Assembly: GCA_002432865.1 (NCBI GenBank)
Contig: DJGX01000009.1
Coordinates: 186,001-250,000, forward strand
From: Cloacimonetes bacterium UBA5835
GTDB taxonomy: Bacteria; Cloacimonadota; Cloacimonadia; Cloacimonadales; Cloacimonadaceae
Length of the DNA: 64,000 nucleotides
Reading direction: 5' to 3'
Below, one piece after another: positions 51,641 through 61,200 of this stretch. Every line of letters starts with the position of its first letter. The first letter of the stretch is position 1. The translations under genes were made by a program, and so were the position numbers. Under the pieces are notes generated by a model that saw only the letters and a program-made list of their open reading frames with translations, had not been told where the DNA came from and made no database searches.

Positions 51641-54241
51641 TTATATGGAACTAATTAGTTCAGGTACCTTTTCTTTTACGAGACTAAGTTTAGCTGTATC
51701 TTTTCCTCCAGCCATTGCCAGATCAGCTCTTCCCCCACCCTTTCCATTTAATTCACTAGCTAGTATAGCTACAATTTTTCCTGCATTATACTTTGGAATC
51801 AAGTCGGAACTAACTACACAGAGAATATTCAGTTTATTTTGGTATAGATTAAAGATAACGGCAATAGTGCTTTTCATATTACTTTTTAGCTGTTCAGCAA
51901 ACTGTTTCAGCTCATCAGGATTGGCAAAAGAAGTCTGTTCTATAATTAGTGAATAGTTCTCTTGAGTTCTTGCTTTGGATAGCAATTCCAGAACTAATTT
52001 TTCCCCTTCTTTGTTTTTTAGTTCTTTTATTTCCTTTTCTAAAGAGTTAATTTGTTCTAAAGTTGCATCCAATTTATTTTCCAATTTTTTAATAGGTGTA
52101 TTTAGCATTGTTGCAAGATGATTTAGCTTATCTTGCAAATCCTGAACCCATTTTAAAGAGGTTGTTCCTGTTATCGCTTCAATGCGTCTTATCCCAGCTG
52201 CAGAAGAGCTTTCGGAGGTAATTTTAAATAAACCAATTTCACCCGTAAAGGAAATATGTGTTCCACCACATAATTCTTTGGAGAAATCCTCTACACATAC
52301 AACTCTTACTATGTTGTTGTATTTTTCTCCAAAAAGAGCTATTGCTCCTTCATTTTTTGCTTCTTCTATATTCTGAATAGTTGTTATTACTTTTCGGTTA
52401 TCCAAAATAGCATTATTTACGATATCTTCTACTTTTCTAATTTCTTCAAAAGTTAGTGCCTTAAAATGTGCAAAATCAAAACGTAGATAATCGGGATGAA
52501 CTAAAGAACCTTTTTGGACAGTATGCTCTCCTAAAACTTCTCTTAAAGCTCTATGTAACAGATGAGTAGCAGTATGATTTCGAGCTGTACATTTTCGTCT
52601 TTCAATGGATACTTCAGCAGTAACAGGTTCACTGTTTATAGTTCCTCTTATCAGCTTCCCATAATGAACTATTTTGTCATCCTGCTTGCGCACATTGTTT
52701 ATTACAACTTCAAAGCCATCATTATATATTCTCCCTGTATCAGAAACCTGTCCACCAGATTCTGCATAAAAGGGAGTTTCAGCAAGTTGAATTAAAATTA
52801 AACCCTTTTCTTGAACTGCATAACATTGAATATTGGTTTTAATTTTAGTTTCAGTATATCCAACAAATTCAGTAGGATGATTTTCTGCCAACTCAATCCA
52901 ATCTTCGTTACTTGTCTGTAAAGTAAATTTACTGGCTTTACGGGCACGATCTTTCTGTTCTTGCATTTCTTTATCAAAACCTTGATAATCTATCTTCAAG
53001 CCCTTCTCTTCAGCTAAAATAGCGGTTAAATCTAAGGGAAAACCATATGTATCATACAAAGTGAAGGCATCGGAACCGGATATAATATCTCCAGCAAGTT
53101 TCTTAGTTATTTCATTGAATTTTTCCAAGCCGGTATCCAAAGTTCTGTTAAAGCGTTCTTCTTCTGCCTTGATCACCATTTTGATATAATCTTCTTTCCC
53201 ACTCAGTTCGCGAAAGTGATGTGCCATCTGTTCAATTACAATAGGCACCAGTAAATGCAAAAAAGGTTCGGCAAAACCAAGTAATCGACCATATCTGGCA
53301 GCTCTTCTTAAAATTCTTCTTAAAACATAACCCCTTCCTTCATTGGAAGGGAAACCTCCATCGCTTAAGGCAAAACAGAGACAGCGAATATGATCTGCAA
53401 TAACTCTATGAGGCATTCCCTGTTCAATTGTATACTGAACACCAGAAAGCTCTTCAATTCTATTGATTATAGGCATAAAGAGATCAGTTTCATAGTTACT
53501 ATTTTTATCCTGCAAAACCTGAGTTAAGCGTTCAAATCCAGCACCTGTATCTACAAATTTGTTTTTTAAGGGAGTTAAAGTGTTATCTGCTTCGCGGTTG
53601 TATTGAATAAAAACCAGATTCCATAATTCAATAAAACGAGAGCAATTGCCATTTATTTGGCAAATATGCCCCTGAACATTTTGCATCGTGCAATGCTCAA
53701 TTCCCCGGTCAATGTGAATTTCCGAACAGGGACCGCAAGGACCTGTCTCCCCCATTTCCCAAAAATTATCCTTATCTTCAAAATAGCTTATATGAGTTGG
53801 GTCAATATCCGTTTCCTGTTTCCATAGTTCAAAAGCTTCTGTATCTGTTAAATAAACAGTAGCATAGAGCTTATCTTTGGGAATATTCCAAATCTCAGTT
53901 AGCAGCTCCCATGCCCAAGAAATAGCTTCTTTTTTATAGTAATCCCCAAAACTCCAGTTACCAAGCATTTCAAAAAAAGTGTGATGGTAACCATCTTTTC
54001 CTACTGTTTCCAGGTCGTTATGTTTTCCACCAGCACGAATACACTTTTGGCTATTAACAGCCCTTTTGATGGTTATTTCCTTCTGTCCTAAGAAAATACT
54101 CTTGAATTGATTCATTCCTGCATTGGCAAAAAGGAGGGTTGGATCATCTTCCGGAATTACAGATGATGAAGGAATAAAAATATGATCTTTACTAAGGAAA
54201 AAATCAATGAATTGTTGGCGAATTTCTTTACTGCTTAGCAC
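51641..54241 (-). CDS. alaS: Alanyl-tRNA synthetase
   Basis: 866 aa from the GTG at 54241, preceded by AAGGA; a longer reading from the ATG at 54274 overlaps trxB by 20 bases. The family start SSKEIRQQFIDFF supports the GTG. The class II catalytic core has FANAGMNQFKSIFLG and HTFFEMLGNWSFGDYFK-like residues (here GDYYK). The editing domain has HTATHLLHRALRE with CGGTHISFTGEIG. The C-Ala region is coiled, with GGKGGGRADLAMAGG. It charges tRNA-Ala and clears mischarged Ser/Gly. It is between trxB and the GT9 gene in one operon. Confidence 0.96.
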   Translation of the reverse strand: MLSSKEIRQQFIDFFLSKDHIFIPSSSVIPEDDPTLLFANAGMNQFKSIFLGQKEITIKRAVNSQKCIRAGGKHNDLETVGKDGYHHTFFEMLGNWSFGDYYKKEAISWAWELLTEIWNIPKDKLYATVYLTDTEAFELWKQETDIDPTHISYFEDKDNFWEMGETGPCGPCSEIHIDRGIEHCTMQNVQGHICQINGNCSRFIELWNLVFIQYNREADNTLTPLKNKFVDTGAGFERLTQVLQDKNSNYETDLFMPIINRIEELSGVQYTIEQGMPHRVIADHIRCLCFALSDGGFPSNEGRGYVLRRILRRAARYGRLLGFAEPFLHLLVPIVIEQMAHHFRELSGKEDYIKMVIKAEEERFNRTLDTGLEKFNEITKKLAGDIISGSDAFTLYDTYGFPLDLTAILAEEKGLKIDYQGFDKEMQEQKDRARKASKFTLQTSNEDWIELAENHPTEFVGYTETKIKTNIQCYAVQEKGLILIQLAETPFYAESGGQVSDTGRIYNDGFEVVINNVRKQDDKIVHYGKLIRGTINSEPVTAEVSIERRKCTARNHTATHLLHRALREVLGEHTVQKGSLVHPDYLRFDFAHFKALTFEEIRKVEDIVNNAILDNRKVITTIQNIEEAKNEGAIALFGEKYNNIVRVVCVEDFSKELCGGTHISFTGEIGLFKITSESSSAAGIRRIEAITGTTSLKWVQDLQDKLNHLATMLNTPIKKLENKLDATLEQINSLEKEIKELKNKEGEKLVLELLSKARTQENYSLIIEQTSFANPDELKQFAEQLKSNMKSTIAVIFNLYQNKLNILCVVSSDLIPKYNAGKIVAILASELNGKGGGRADLAMAGGKDTAKLSLVKEKVPELISSI

Positions 54242-54254
54242 TTTCTGTCCTTTA

Positions 54255-55190
54255 TTATAACTGAATGGCATCATAATTTTCAGTTATCCATTTTTCAGCA
54301 CTCCAACCAGCTATGGCTCCATCACTGGTCGCTGTTACAACTTGGCGTAGTACTTTCTTACGAATATCTCCAGCAGCATAAACTCCCGGAACATTCGTAT
54401 GCATAAAATCATCAGTTAGAGCAAAACCTGCACTATCAAGATCAATGCGAGATTCCATTAACTTGTTATTTGGTAAAATACCTACGTAGATAAAGACCCC
54501 GTCAACAGGAATAACACTTACAGTATTGGTTTTCCGATTGTATACTTCTAATTCTTGCACTTTATTCTCTCCTCGAATCTCTTGAACAACGCTATTCCAG
54601 ACAAACTCCATCTTGGGATTTTTAAATGCTCGTTCTTGAATGATTTTTTGAGCACGAAGTTCATCTCGTCTGTGGATCACTACAACTTTTTTGGCGAAAT
54701 GAGTGAGGAAAATACCTTCTTCAATAGCAGAATCACCCCCTCCAATAACAGCTACAATTTTATCTCTATATAAAGCTCCATCGCAAGTAGCACAATAAGA
54801 AACTCCACGGCCTGTAAATTTTTCTTCACCGGGAACATTTAGACGACGCGGATAAGCTCCTGTGCAAAATATAACGGCTCTGGCACGATATTTGTTATCT
54901 GAAGTTTCCACTATTTTACAAAGACCTTCCATTCCCAGAGCTGTAACTTCTTCATCTTTAAATTCTGTTCCAAAATGCTCTGCTTGACGATGCATTCTTT
55001 CTGTAAGCTCATAACCACTTAGAGCTTCTGGAAATCCAGGATAATTTTCAACTTCTTCTGTAACATTTATCTGACCGCCAATCAAGCCTCTTTCGAAAAC
55101 TGCTGTTTTTAATCCGCTTCGCGCACTGTAAATGGCTGCACTTAAACCGGCAGGACCAGCCCCAATGATAATTACATCATATTTCATCAT
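54255..55190 (-). CDS. trxB: Thioredoxin reductase
   Basis: 311 aa from the ATG at 55190, with AAGGTGAAG upstream; an upstream in-frame start at 55223 adds 11 residues that fit nothing. FAD site IIIGAGPAGLSAAIYSAR, redox pair CATC (Cys133, Cys136) in VSYCATCDGALY, NADPH site IGGGDSAIEEG, and C-terminal VYAAGDIR. It reduces thioredoxin with NADPH. No thioredoxin gene is adjacent. It heads the trxB-alaS-GT9 operon. Confidence 0.95.
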   Translation of the reverse strand: MMKYDVIIIGAGPAGLSAAIYSARSGLKTAVFERGLIGGQINVTEEVENYPGFPEALSGYELTERMHRQAEHFGTEFKDEEVTALGMEGLCKIVETSDNKYRARAVIFCTGAYPRRLNVPGEEKFTGRGVSYCATCDGALYRDKIVAVIGGGDSAIEEGIFLTHFAKKVVVIHRRDELRAQKIIQERAFKNPKMEFVWNSVVQEIRGENKVQELEVYNRKTNTVSVIPVDGVFIYVGILPNNKLMESRIDLDSAGFALTDDFMHTNVPGVYAAGDIRKKVLRQVVTATSDGAIAGWSAEKWITENYDAIQL

Positions 55191-55640
55191 TCGTTCTTCA
55201 CCTTTTTTGAATCTTGATTGCAAACAGCTTTAAGTTAGCTGATTCGTCAAGTAAAATTGATAATCAGTTTTCTCTTGTCTTCTTCCACAAAGCATTTTGG
55301 GTATCTTACAAATAATTTTATTGTAATTAATATTGTAACCCTCCCGAGTAGCAGTATGAGAGAGTTAAAGAATCATAAGCTTTTACTGATACCGTTTTCC
55401 TCGCTAATAGGAGTAGTATTTATTCATAAGCATCAGTTTAACTCAGTTGTTCTCTTAAACACCAGTAATGAAGCAACTACTAAATTATAGGCAATACTGA
55501 TGATCGTTGACCTTAAATATTGTAGAATTTCACTCTATAATAGTAGTTAGAAGTCAGGAGTCCTAAAGGTTTTATAAGTCATTGGTGTAAAAACCAGAGT
55601 TATCAAAAGACTTTTAGACTCCTGACTTATTGAAGGATGT
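55191..55640. other. Gap between trxB and the C25-like peptidase gene
   Basis: 450 bases. It carries the trxB leader, a possible trxB -35 (TTGACG, 55250-55245 minus) without a clear -10, and the long dyad at 55551-55628. No supportable ORF or RNA gene. Confidence 0.5.
55551..55628. terminator. Long dyad after the C25-like peptidase gene
   Basis: AAGTCAGGAGTC (55551-55562) and GACTCCTGACTT (55617-55628) are perfect inverse copies. Pairing continues inward with mismatches (CTAAAGG.TTTT against AAAAGACTTTTA), and a second inner hairpin GGTTTT/AAAAACC. No T-tract follows. It probably ends or stabilises the 5.5 kb transcript. Confidence 0.55.
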
Positions 55641-58600
55641 TTATTTTAAAAGCAGCATTTTTTTCACACAGGTATAATTAGCACTTTCCAATCTATAGAA
55701 ATACATTCCTGAGGCAACATTACAATTATTATTATCTTTCCCATTCCAGACAATTTGATGCATTCCTGAAGGGAGAACCTTATCCACAAGTTTTTTAACC
55801 AATTGACCCTTAATATTATATACATAGAGTTTAGCAGGAGCTGTTTCCTTCAGAGTAAATCTGATTGTTGTTTCTGGATTGAAGGGATTGGGATAATTAT
55901 TCAGCAATTTGGTTACCAGAACAGGATTAACTATATCTTCTCCACTTACTACATATCTATAGTGTAAAGTATCTGATGGTATACTATTACCATCAGCATA
56001 AACGCAAACAATATAGTAATAATAGTCTGTCCCCAATTCTCTCATCGTTTCTGTGTAGATTGGTTCAGAAGAATATGCTACTGTATCAAAAGCACCTGCA
56101 TTTATTTTCTGATGAATTTCATAGCTTATTAGTGGATATTCAGGTTCTACGGGTGGATTCCAATTTAAGGTAAATATACTATCTGCCACACTGTACGAAA
56201 GCCCTATAACCGGAGCTAAATATCCCAGATAGAAATCCTGTTGAAGCCAAGGAGTACTACTAGCCATAACCAGATTAGCAACCTCGGAATTTTTATATCC
56301 TTTACCTTCTGCCCATAAAGATTGTGTGCCCAGAGGCAGATAAATGGAATAACTACCCTGGGAATCAGGATTGGTAGACAAAGAAGCAGAATTTCGAACT
56401 TCAATGTTGCTATAATCGATATCAGAATTGCTACTACTAACGGTTCCCGAAACCTTACTGGCAAATTCAACATATCCAGTAGTCCGCACATCATCAATAA
56501 ACCAACCAGGTCCATTAATAGAAGTATCACTGGCAAAAGTAAAACGGAATTGGACATTCTGATTAGCATAATTTGACAAGTTAAAGCGTGCTATTATCCA
56601 TCCATTGCTGTTTCCACAATAACCAGGTCCGTTTAAAACGCTTAAATTACTAGCAGGATATCCACCCTCAGGAGTAAGTAAATTCCAGGTTGAGCCTCCA
56701 TTAGTTGATATTTTAACATTCCCTCCATCGTAATTTGCTTCGCAATTATAATAGTGCCAGAATTCAAGCATAAAATTGGAGCCGATATACACTGAGGGAG
56801 TTGTAAGAGTATAATTAGCATAAGATGGATAATCACTATTTAAACGCGTTCCCCATACTTTCGTACCAGAATGTGCTCCTGCAACAATTGATTCACCCCA
56901 TTCCCAACTGTTGTTGGCAGGATTGGGAACAAAGTTTCCATTATTGGTTTCAAAATTAGCATTCATTCCTGTAGTGCCTACGCTTAAAACTATTTGTTCA
57001 TTCTGTACATCAATCTGATCTGCTAGCATATTTAAGTATAAAGTTAGATTATTGCCAACAAAAACATCCGGCGAAATAATCAGCCGATAGACTGATTGCT
57101 TTATGTCTCCAGCAGGTATTGCAGACATAATATAGGTACTGTTTTGGATAGATACATATTGTGAAATAGAGGTTAAAGTACTGGATATGTTGGTAGCTGA
57201 AACTGGCGAACCATTTTCAATATTGATAATTAAATCAAGTGTTTCTCCTGGATCTACTTGACCATTGCCGTTACCCTCTATACCGTCATTCATATATATA
57301 CCGCATATTTGGAGAGTAGGTTTACGAACAACTATGGATACAGAATAATCCCAGAAGAAACCTGAAATACTGATATGCAAATTTACAATAATCTCAGCTC
57401 CATTGGGACAATTTGGATCTATATGTAGACTGAGTGGAATTCGATTTACAGCTATAGAATCACTCTGAATATTACCATAGGTAGTATAATTATTAATCAG
57501 TTCTGCAAATTCATCTTCACAGGTTGCAGATACCTGAACCTGGGTTGCTGGATTTAAACCAATATTCATTAACTTTACTCCCAACTCTATGGTTTCTCCT
57601 GGTTCTGCAATCTGATTATGGTTGGAATCATCAATAATTAACTCATTAAGTACGAGATATGGATTTTCATGAAGCACTGGAGCTGTTGTAATAAGTAAAG
57701 CAAAAGAATCCGTTATGGGAGCAGATGCATTAGCATATTGATTGTTAAAAGAATATTCTAGCCCAGTAGTATTTGTATGATCTTTGATTCCTATTGTACA
57801 ATAATTCCCATGCGTAGGACTATAACCTCCCTGGCCAACATCTACATTATTAAAATCCTTATATTGAAATTTTACTTTTCCATCTCCTAACGAGGTTGGA
57901 TAGTATATTGGATCATAAAATATCACTTGGAATGTTTCTTGAGTGGAGCGATCGTATCCATTACGCATCTTGTCATATTCAATTATAAATAGATGATTTT
58001 GGCTATCATAATATTTATATATACCAGCATCATTAATCAAACACAGATCATCCCAAAAAGGTGCAAGCATTGGTGCAGGCCCATATCCACCGGGAAGATG
58101 ATAATTACGAAATTCTGCATTTTCAGTTCTACCCATCACAATAAAGCCATTTACACAAACAGTAATTTGATCATATTCAATTCCATAAAAACTAAAGGCA
58201 AAAGGTAAATTTATTTCCTGTAGAGCAACTGCTCCTACTTGATCACCTTCATCACTGGAACTTCCAGGATCTGAAAAAGTAGTAATCTTGGTTCCCGCTC
58301 CTCCTAAACTTGGATTTATTTCAATCCATTCATAACTGGGGCAATCAACATAAGCGATATCAGTTGAATCATAGATAAAATAGCCATAAGTATCTGGACC
58401 TAAAGGAGTATGAGAACTAACTTGACCGATAGGAATATTAAAATCAGCATATTGCTCAAAACCACTGTCATTATATAAATGCAAACGCATAGGTATTTGC
58501 ATCCCAGCGATAAGTAAAGGTCTGGCAAATATTTCCATATTTTCCATAGTGCTTCCCAAACTATTTCCTGAAATAAAACCAACATAGGAATCAGAATCTA

Positions 58601-61103
58601 TAACCGAGACCAAATCGTTCAACGACACTAACTCCGCGTAAACATCATAAATCGGAGCAACAGAATTGTTCTTTATTGTTATATTCAGGAAAGCACTTTC
58701 ACCCGGATCAAGAATATTGTTGGTTCCTGATGTAATTGTATAATTGTTAACAGTCAATAAAGCATTATAACCGGTAACAAAGAGATCAAAAGAGTATACA
58801 TCATCAGCTGCAGTGGTCAATTGAACATTAAATCGCACATTGTGTTGAGCAGGTATATTATTATGGATGCTAAACACAAAAGCAGAATTTGACCAAAGAG
58901 AGCCATTGCTCTCAATCTCGTTAAAACTGGATTGATTAGTAATAATTGTTATATATGGATCATTAGATGATATGGTTGCTGTAGTAGCAGAAATAGTAGA
59001 TAAAGTAGTGTTCTTAATCTCTAGATTTAAGGCTATTGTTTCTCCCGCTGAGGCAAAACTATCGCCATTTCCAGTGCTTCCAGCACTACCATTATCAATT
59101 ATAATTTTGTTTAAATAGACCAAAGAACCATCTGGATCGATAGTTACAATCTTTTGCATTGGTTTGAAATTATGTTTGGAAACTGTAACTGTTAATTCGT
59201 TTAACATTCCACCCGATATAATTATATTAGCATTGCCATCTATATCAGTGAATCCTTTCCCGATTATTAAATTTTGAGATGCACTATATAATGTAACACA
59301 TGCCCCTTCTACAGCTTCTCCCAAAGGATTCGTAACTTCTACATCCAAAATATTGCTACCCAAAGGAAGAACATCTTCACAAATTACATTAAATTGATCT
59401 GGTATTTGTGTAAAGACCTCCACTGTTGGATCACCCATTAGATTACACCAATGGGAAAAATAGTTTGCGTAATTATCTAAAGTAGAACCATAAACTTGTT
59501 TAATATAGAGCTTTGCATTAAGTAATGCTTCACCCATACTGCGCATACCATAAGTAAATATGCCGTCATAAATTCCCGCAGTAAGACAATTATTAAAAGA
59601 AGTATGAGTTCCACTGGTCGACATTCCAATAGCAGTAATTGCTCCCGCCAAAGCTACGGAAGTTCCTAAGCGAATAAATTGTTCAGTTGTAGCAGTGTCA
59701 TTTTCAAAATTTCCAGTACTGCAGGTTAAAATTGTAGCATGCGGTAGCCTGCTTCCGTTTATTAAACTCCCGGAAGGATCCCAACCGCTCATTCCAATAT
59801 ACCCTCGATAATTGAAAAAACCTACTCCCTGATTAATATTGCTATTAATATAAGTAGAAAAACCACTGGAATAATTCTCCATGAAAGTATAATTAGGATT
59901 TGCCCTGCTTGCCATTTCCTTGATGAATTTGTTTATATATATGGTGGAAATACCACTGTGACTGGGATCACCAATCAACAACATTTTATTCAACCAAGAA
60001 GCTGCTGCTCCAGTTACATTAATATTCTTCTCTACTGCATAAATTTTATTAAATAGTACATCTAGTTGGCTGATATTTTCAGCTGAAATTCTCCCAATGA
60101 AAACATCTCCCAGATAATCGTTACCAGCTAAAAAAGTATATGGATAATCTCCTTTACCAGAGTAAGAGGAAAATTGTTCCGTAAAAGTAGGAATAGCATA
60201 ACTCCCGTTAGTATCACCTACAAGAATAACATAATCAGGACGAGTAGCAAGATCATTATATTGCGTCTGAATATAATTGTGAATAGCTTGATTGGATGCA
60301 CCACCAGTTTGGACTGTACTTGCAACATTAACTTCATATCCCTTTTGCTTTTTCCAGACGACAAATTCATTCAGCTTAGCAAGAAAGACAGCATCAGTAT
60401 TATTACCGTAAATCAATAAGATCCTGGCTGATTGTGGTGCCATTGAAGCATCTCGATAATATTCAAAATTACTTATCATAGATTTATAAATATTGGTGAA
60501 GGCATATGAATAACCACTGTAACCATCCATTTCATTGATTCCCGGTTTATCTGTTATCTCAATTTTCACTTCCATATTTTTATATATTTTCAGTTCCTGC
60601 GTGTCTGCCAAATATTGGACAGGATTTAATGAAATCTGCACAACCCTAAAATCGCGAATAATCTGGGGTTGACTATAATTATAAGTGCTTGAAGGATATA
60701 AAGTAGAACTGCGATAAGCAGCTCTATTATATTCCAATGTAGCTTCTTGGTTTTCATTAATGTAAACAGGTTTAGGAACTACACCTTTTTTGATTATGTA
60801 ATCTCCACTGGTCACTTTAACTTCTATATCCCCTTTTGGAGGAATTGCAATCCAAGTGGAAAAAACTGGTAGTTCAGGGTAGCCAGTTTCTGCTGTGAAA
60901 CCCGCATCATCCATATTTAGTGCTTTAAATTCACCTGTTCCTGTATTTTCAATCTGTAGTTCTGGAACCTGCAATTGGAGTGTTATGATGCCAGAATTTT
61001 GAGCTATCACTTTCAACGGTCGTTCACCAGAAACAACCGATTCCGCCAATAGTACATTGACCATACATACGAATAATAGTGTTAATACTTTAGTTGCTTT
61101 CAT
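55641..61103 (-). CDS. Giant secreted C25 (gingipain-like) peptidase-family protein
   Basis: 1820 aa, signal peptide at residues 1-20. The C25-type propeptide (about 22-210) contains ENTGTGEFKALN and GYPELPVFSTWIAIPPKGD. The peptidase-like domain (about 220-575) contains DYVILVGDTNGSYAIPT, GDVFIGRISAEN and the Cys461 site ILTCSTGNF. The position usually holding the catalytic His (GHG) reads NYRGYIGMSGW, with Tyr435. Many Ig/CARDB-like repeats follow (about 575-1400), several marked 'DPGE(T/S)'. A MAM-like domain (about 1410-1560), an FN3-like domain and the C-terminal sorting domain NYPNPFNPETTIRF complete it. Possibly a surface protease or adhesin. Confidence 0.85.
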   Translation of the reverse strand: MKATKVLTLLFVCMVNVLLAESVVSGERPLKVIAQNSGIITLQLQVPELQIENTGTGEFKALNMDDAGFTAETGYPELPVFSTWIAIPPKGDIEVKVTSGDYIIKKGVVPKPVYINENQEATLEYNRAAYRSSTLYPSSTYNYSQPQIIRDFRVVQISLNPVQYLADTQELKIYKNMEVKIEITDKPGINEMDGYSGYSYAFTNIYKSMISNFEYYRDASMAPQSARILLIYGNNTDAVFLAKLNEFVVWKKQKGYEVNVASTVQTGGASNQAIHNYIQTQYNDLATRPDYVILVGDTNGSYAIPTFTEQFSSYSGKGDYPYTFLAGNDYLGDVFIGRISAENISQLDVLFNKIYAVEKNINVTGAAASWLNKMLLIGDPSHSGISTIYINKFIKEMASRANPNYTFMENYSSGFSTYINSNINQGVGFFNYRGYIGMSGWDPSGSLINGSRLPHATILTCSTGNFENDTATTEQFIRLGTSVALAGAITAIGMSTSGTHTSFNNCLTAGIYDGIFTYGMRSMGEALLNAKLYIKQVYGSTLDNYANYFSHWCNLMGDPTVEVFTQIPDQFNVICEDVLPLGSNILDVEVTNPLGEAVEGACVTLYSASQNLIIGKGFTDIDGNANIIISGGMLNELTVTVSKHNFKPMQKIVTIDPDGSLVYLNKIIIDNGSAGSTGNGDSFASAGETIALNLEIKNTTLSTISATTATISSNDPYITIITNQSSFNEIESNGSLWSNSAFVFSIHNNIPAQHNVRFNVQLTTAADDVYSFDLFVTGYNALLTVNNYTITSGTNNILDPGESAFLNITIKNNSVAPIYDVYAELVSLNDLVSVIDSDSYVGFISGNSLGSTMENMEIFARPLLIAGMQIPMRLHLYNDSGFEQYADFNIPIGQVSSHTPLGPDTYGYFIYDSTDIAYVDCPSYEWIEINPSLGGAGTKITTFSDPGSSSDEGDQVGAVALQEINLPFAFSFYGIEYDQITVCVNGFIVMGRTENAEFRNYHLPGGYGPAPMLAPFWDDLCLINDAGIYKYYDSQNHLFIIEYDKMRNGYDRSTQETFQVIFYDPIYYPTSLGDGKVKFQYKDFNNVDVGQGGYSPTHGNYCTIGIKDHTNTTGLEYSFNNQYANASAPITDSFALLITTAPVLHENPYLVLNELIIDDSNHNQIAEPGETIELGVKLMNIGLNPATQVQVSATCEDEFAELINNYTTYGNIQSDSIAVNRIPLSLHIDPNCPNGAEIIVNLHISISGFFWDYSVSIVVRKPTLQICGIYMNDGIEGNGNGQVDPGETLDLIINIENGSPVSATNISSTLTSISQYVSIQNSTYIMSAIPAGDIKQSVYRLIISPDVFVGNNLTLYLNMLADQIDVQNEQIVLSVGTTGMNANFETNNGNFVPNPANNSWEWGESIVAGAHSGTKVWGTRLNSDYPSYANYTLTTPSVYIGSNFMLEFWHYYNCEANYDGGNVKISTNGGSTWNLLTPEGGYPASNLSVLNGPGYCGNSNGWIIARFNLSNYANQNVQFRFTFASDTSINGPGWFIDDVRTTGYVEFASKVSGTVSSSNSDIDYSNIEVRNSASLSTNPDSQGSYSIYLPLGTQSLWAEGKGYKNSEVANLVMASSTPWLQQDFYLGYLAPVIGLSYSVADSIFTLNWNPPVEPEYPLISYEIHQKINAGAFDTVAYSSEPIYTETMRELGTDYYYYIVCVYADGNSIPSDTLHYRYVVSGEDIVNPVLVTKLLNNYPNPFNPETTIRFTLKETAPAKLYVYNIKGQLVKKLVDKVLPSGMHQIVWNGKDNNNCNVASGMYFYRLESANYTCVKKMLLLK

Positions 61104-61135
61104 TCATTTTTATTCCTTTCTTTATTTAAAGTAAG

Positions 61136-61170
61136 AGAACCCGAAGTTAGCTTTTTTAACTTCAGGTTCT
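61136..61170. terminator. Hairpin between LVIVD lipoprotein and C25-like genes
   Basis: AGAACCCGAAGTT (61136-61148) pairs with AACTTCAGGTTCT (61158-61170) at 12 of 13 positions; the 9-base loop contains six T. It lies 31 bases after the lipoprotein stop (minus strand), consistent with a terminator. Confidence 0.6.
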
Positions 61171-61200
61171 CCAAAATCATTGTTTAGTCGCCTTAATAAA

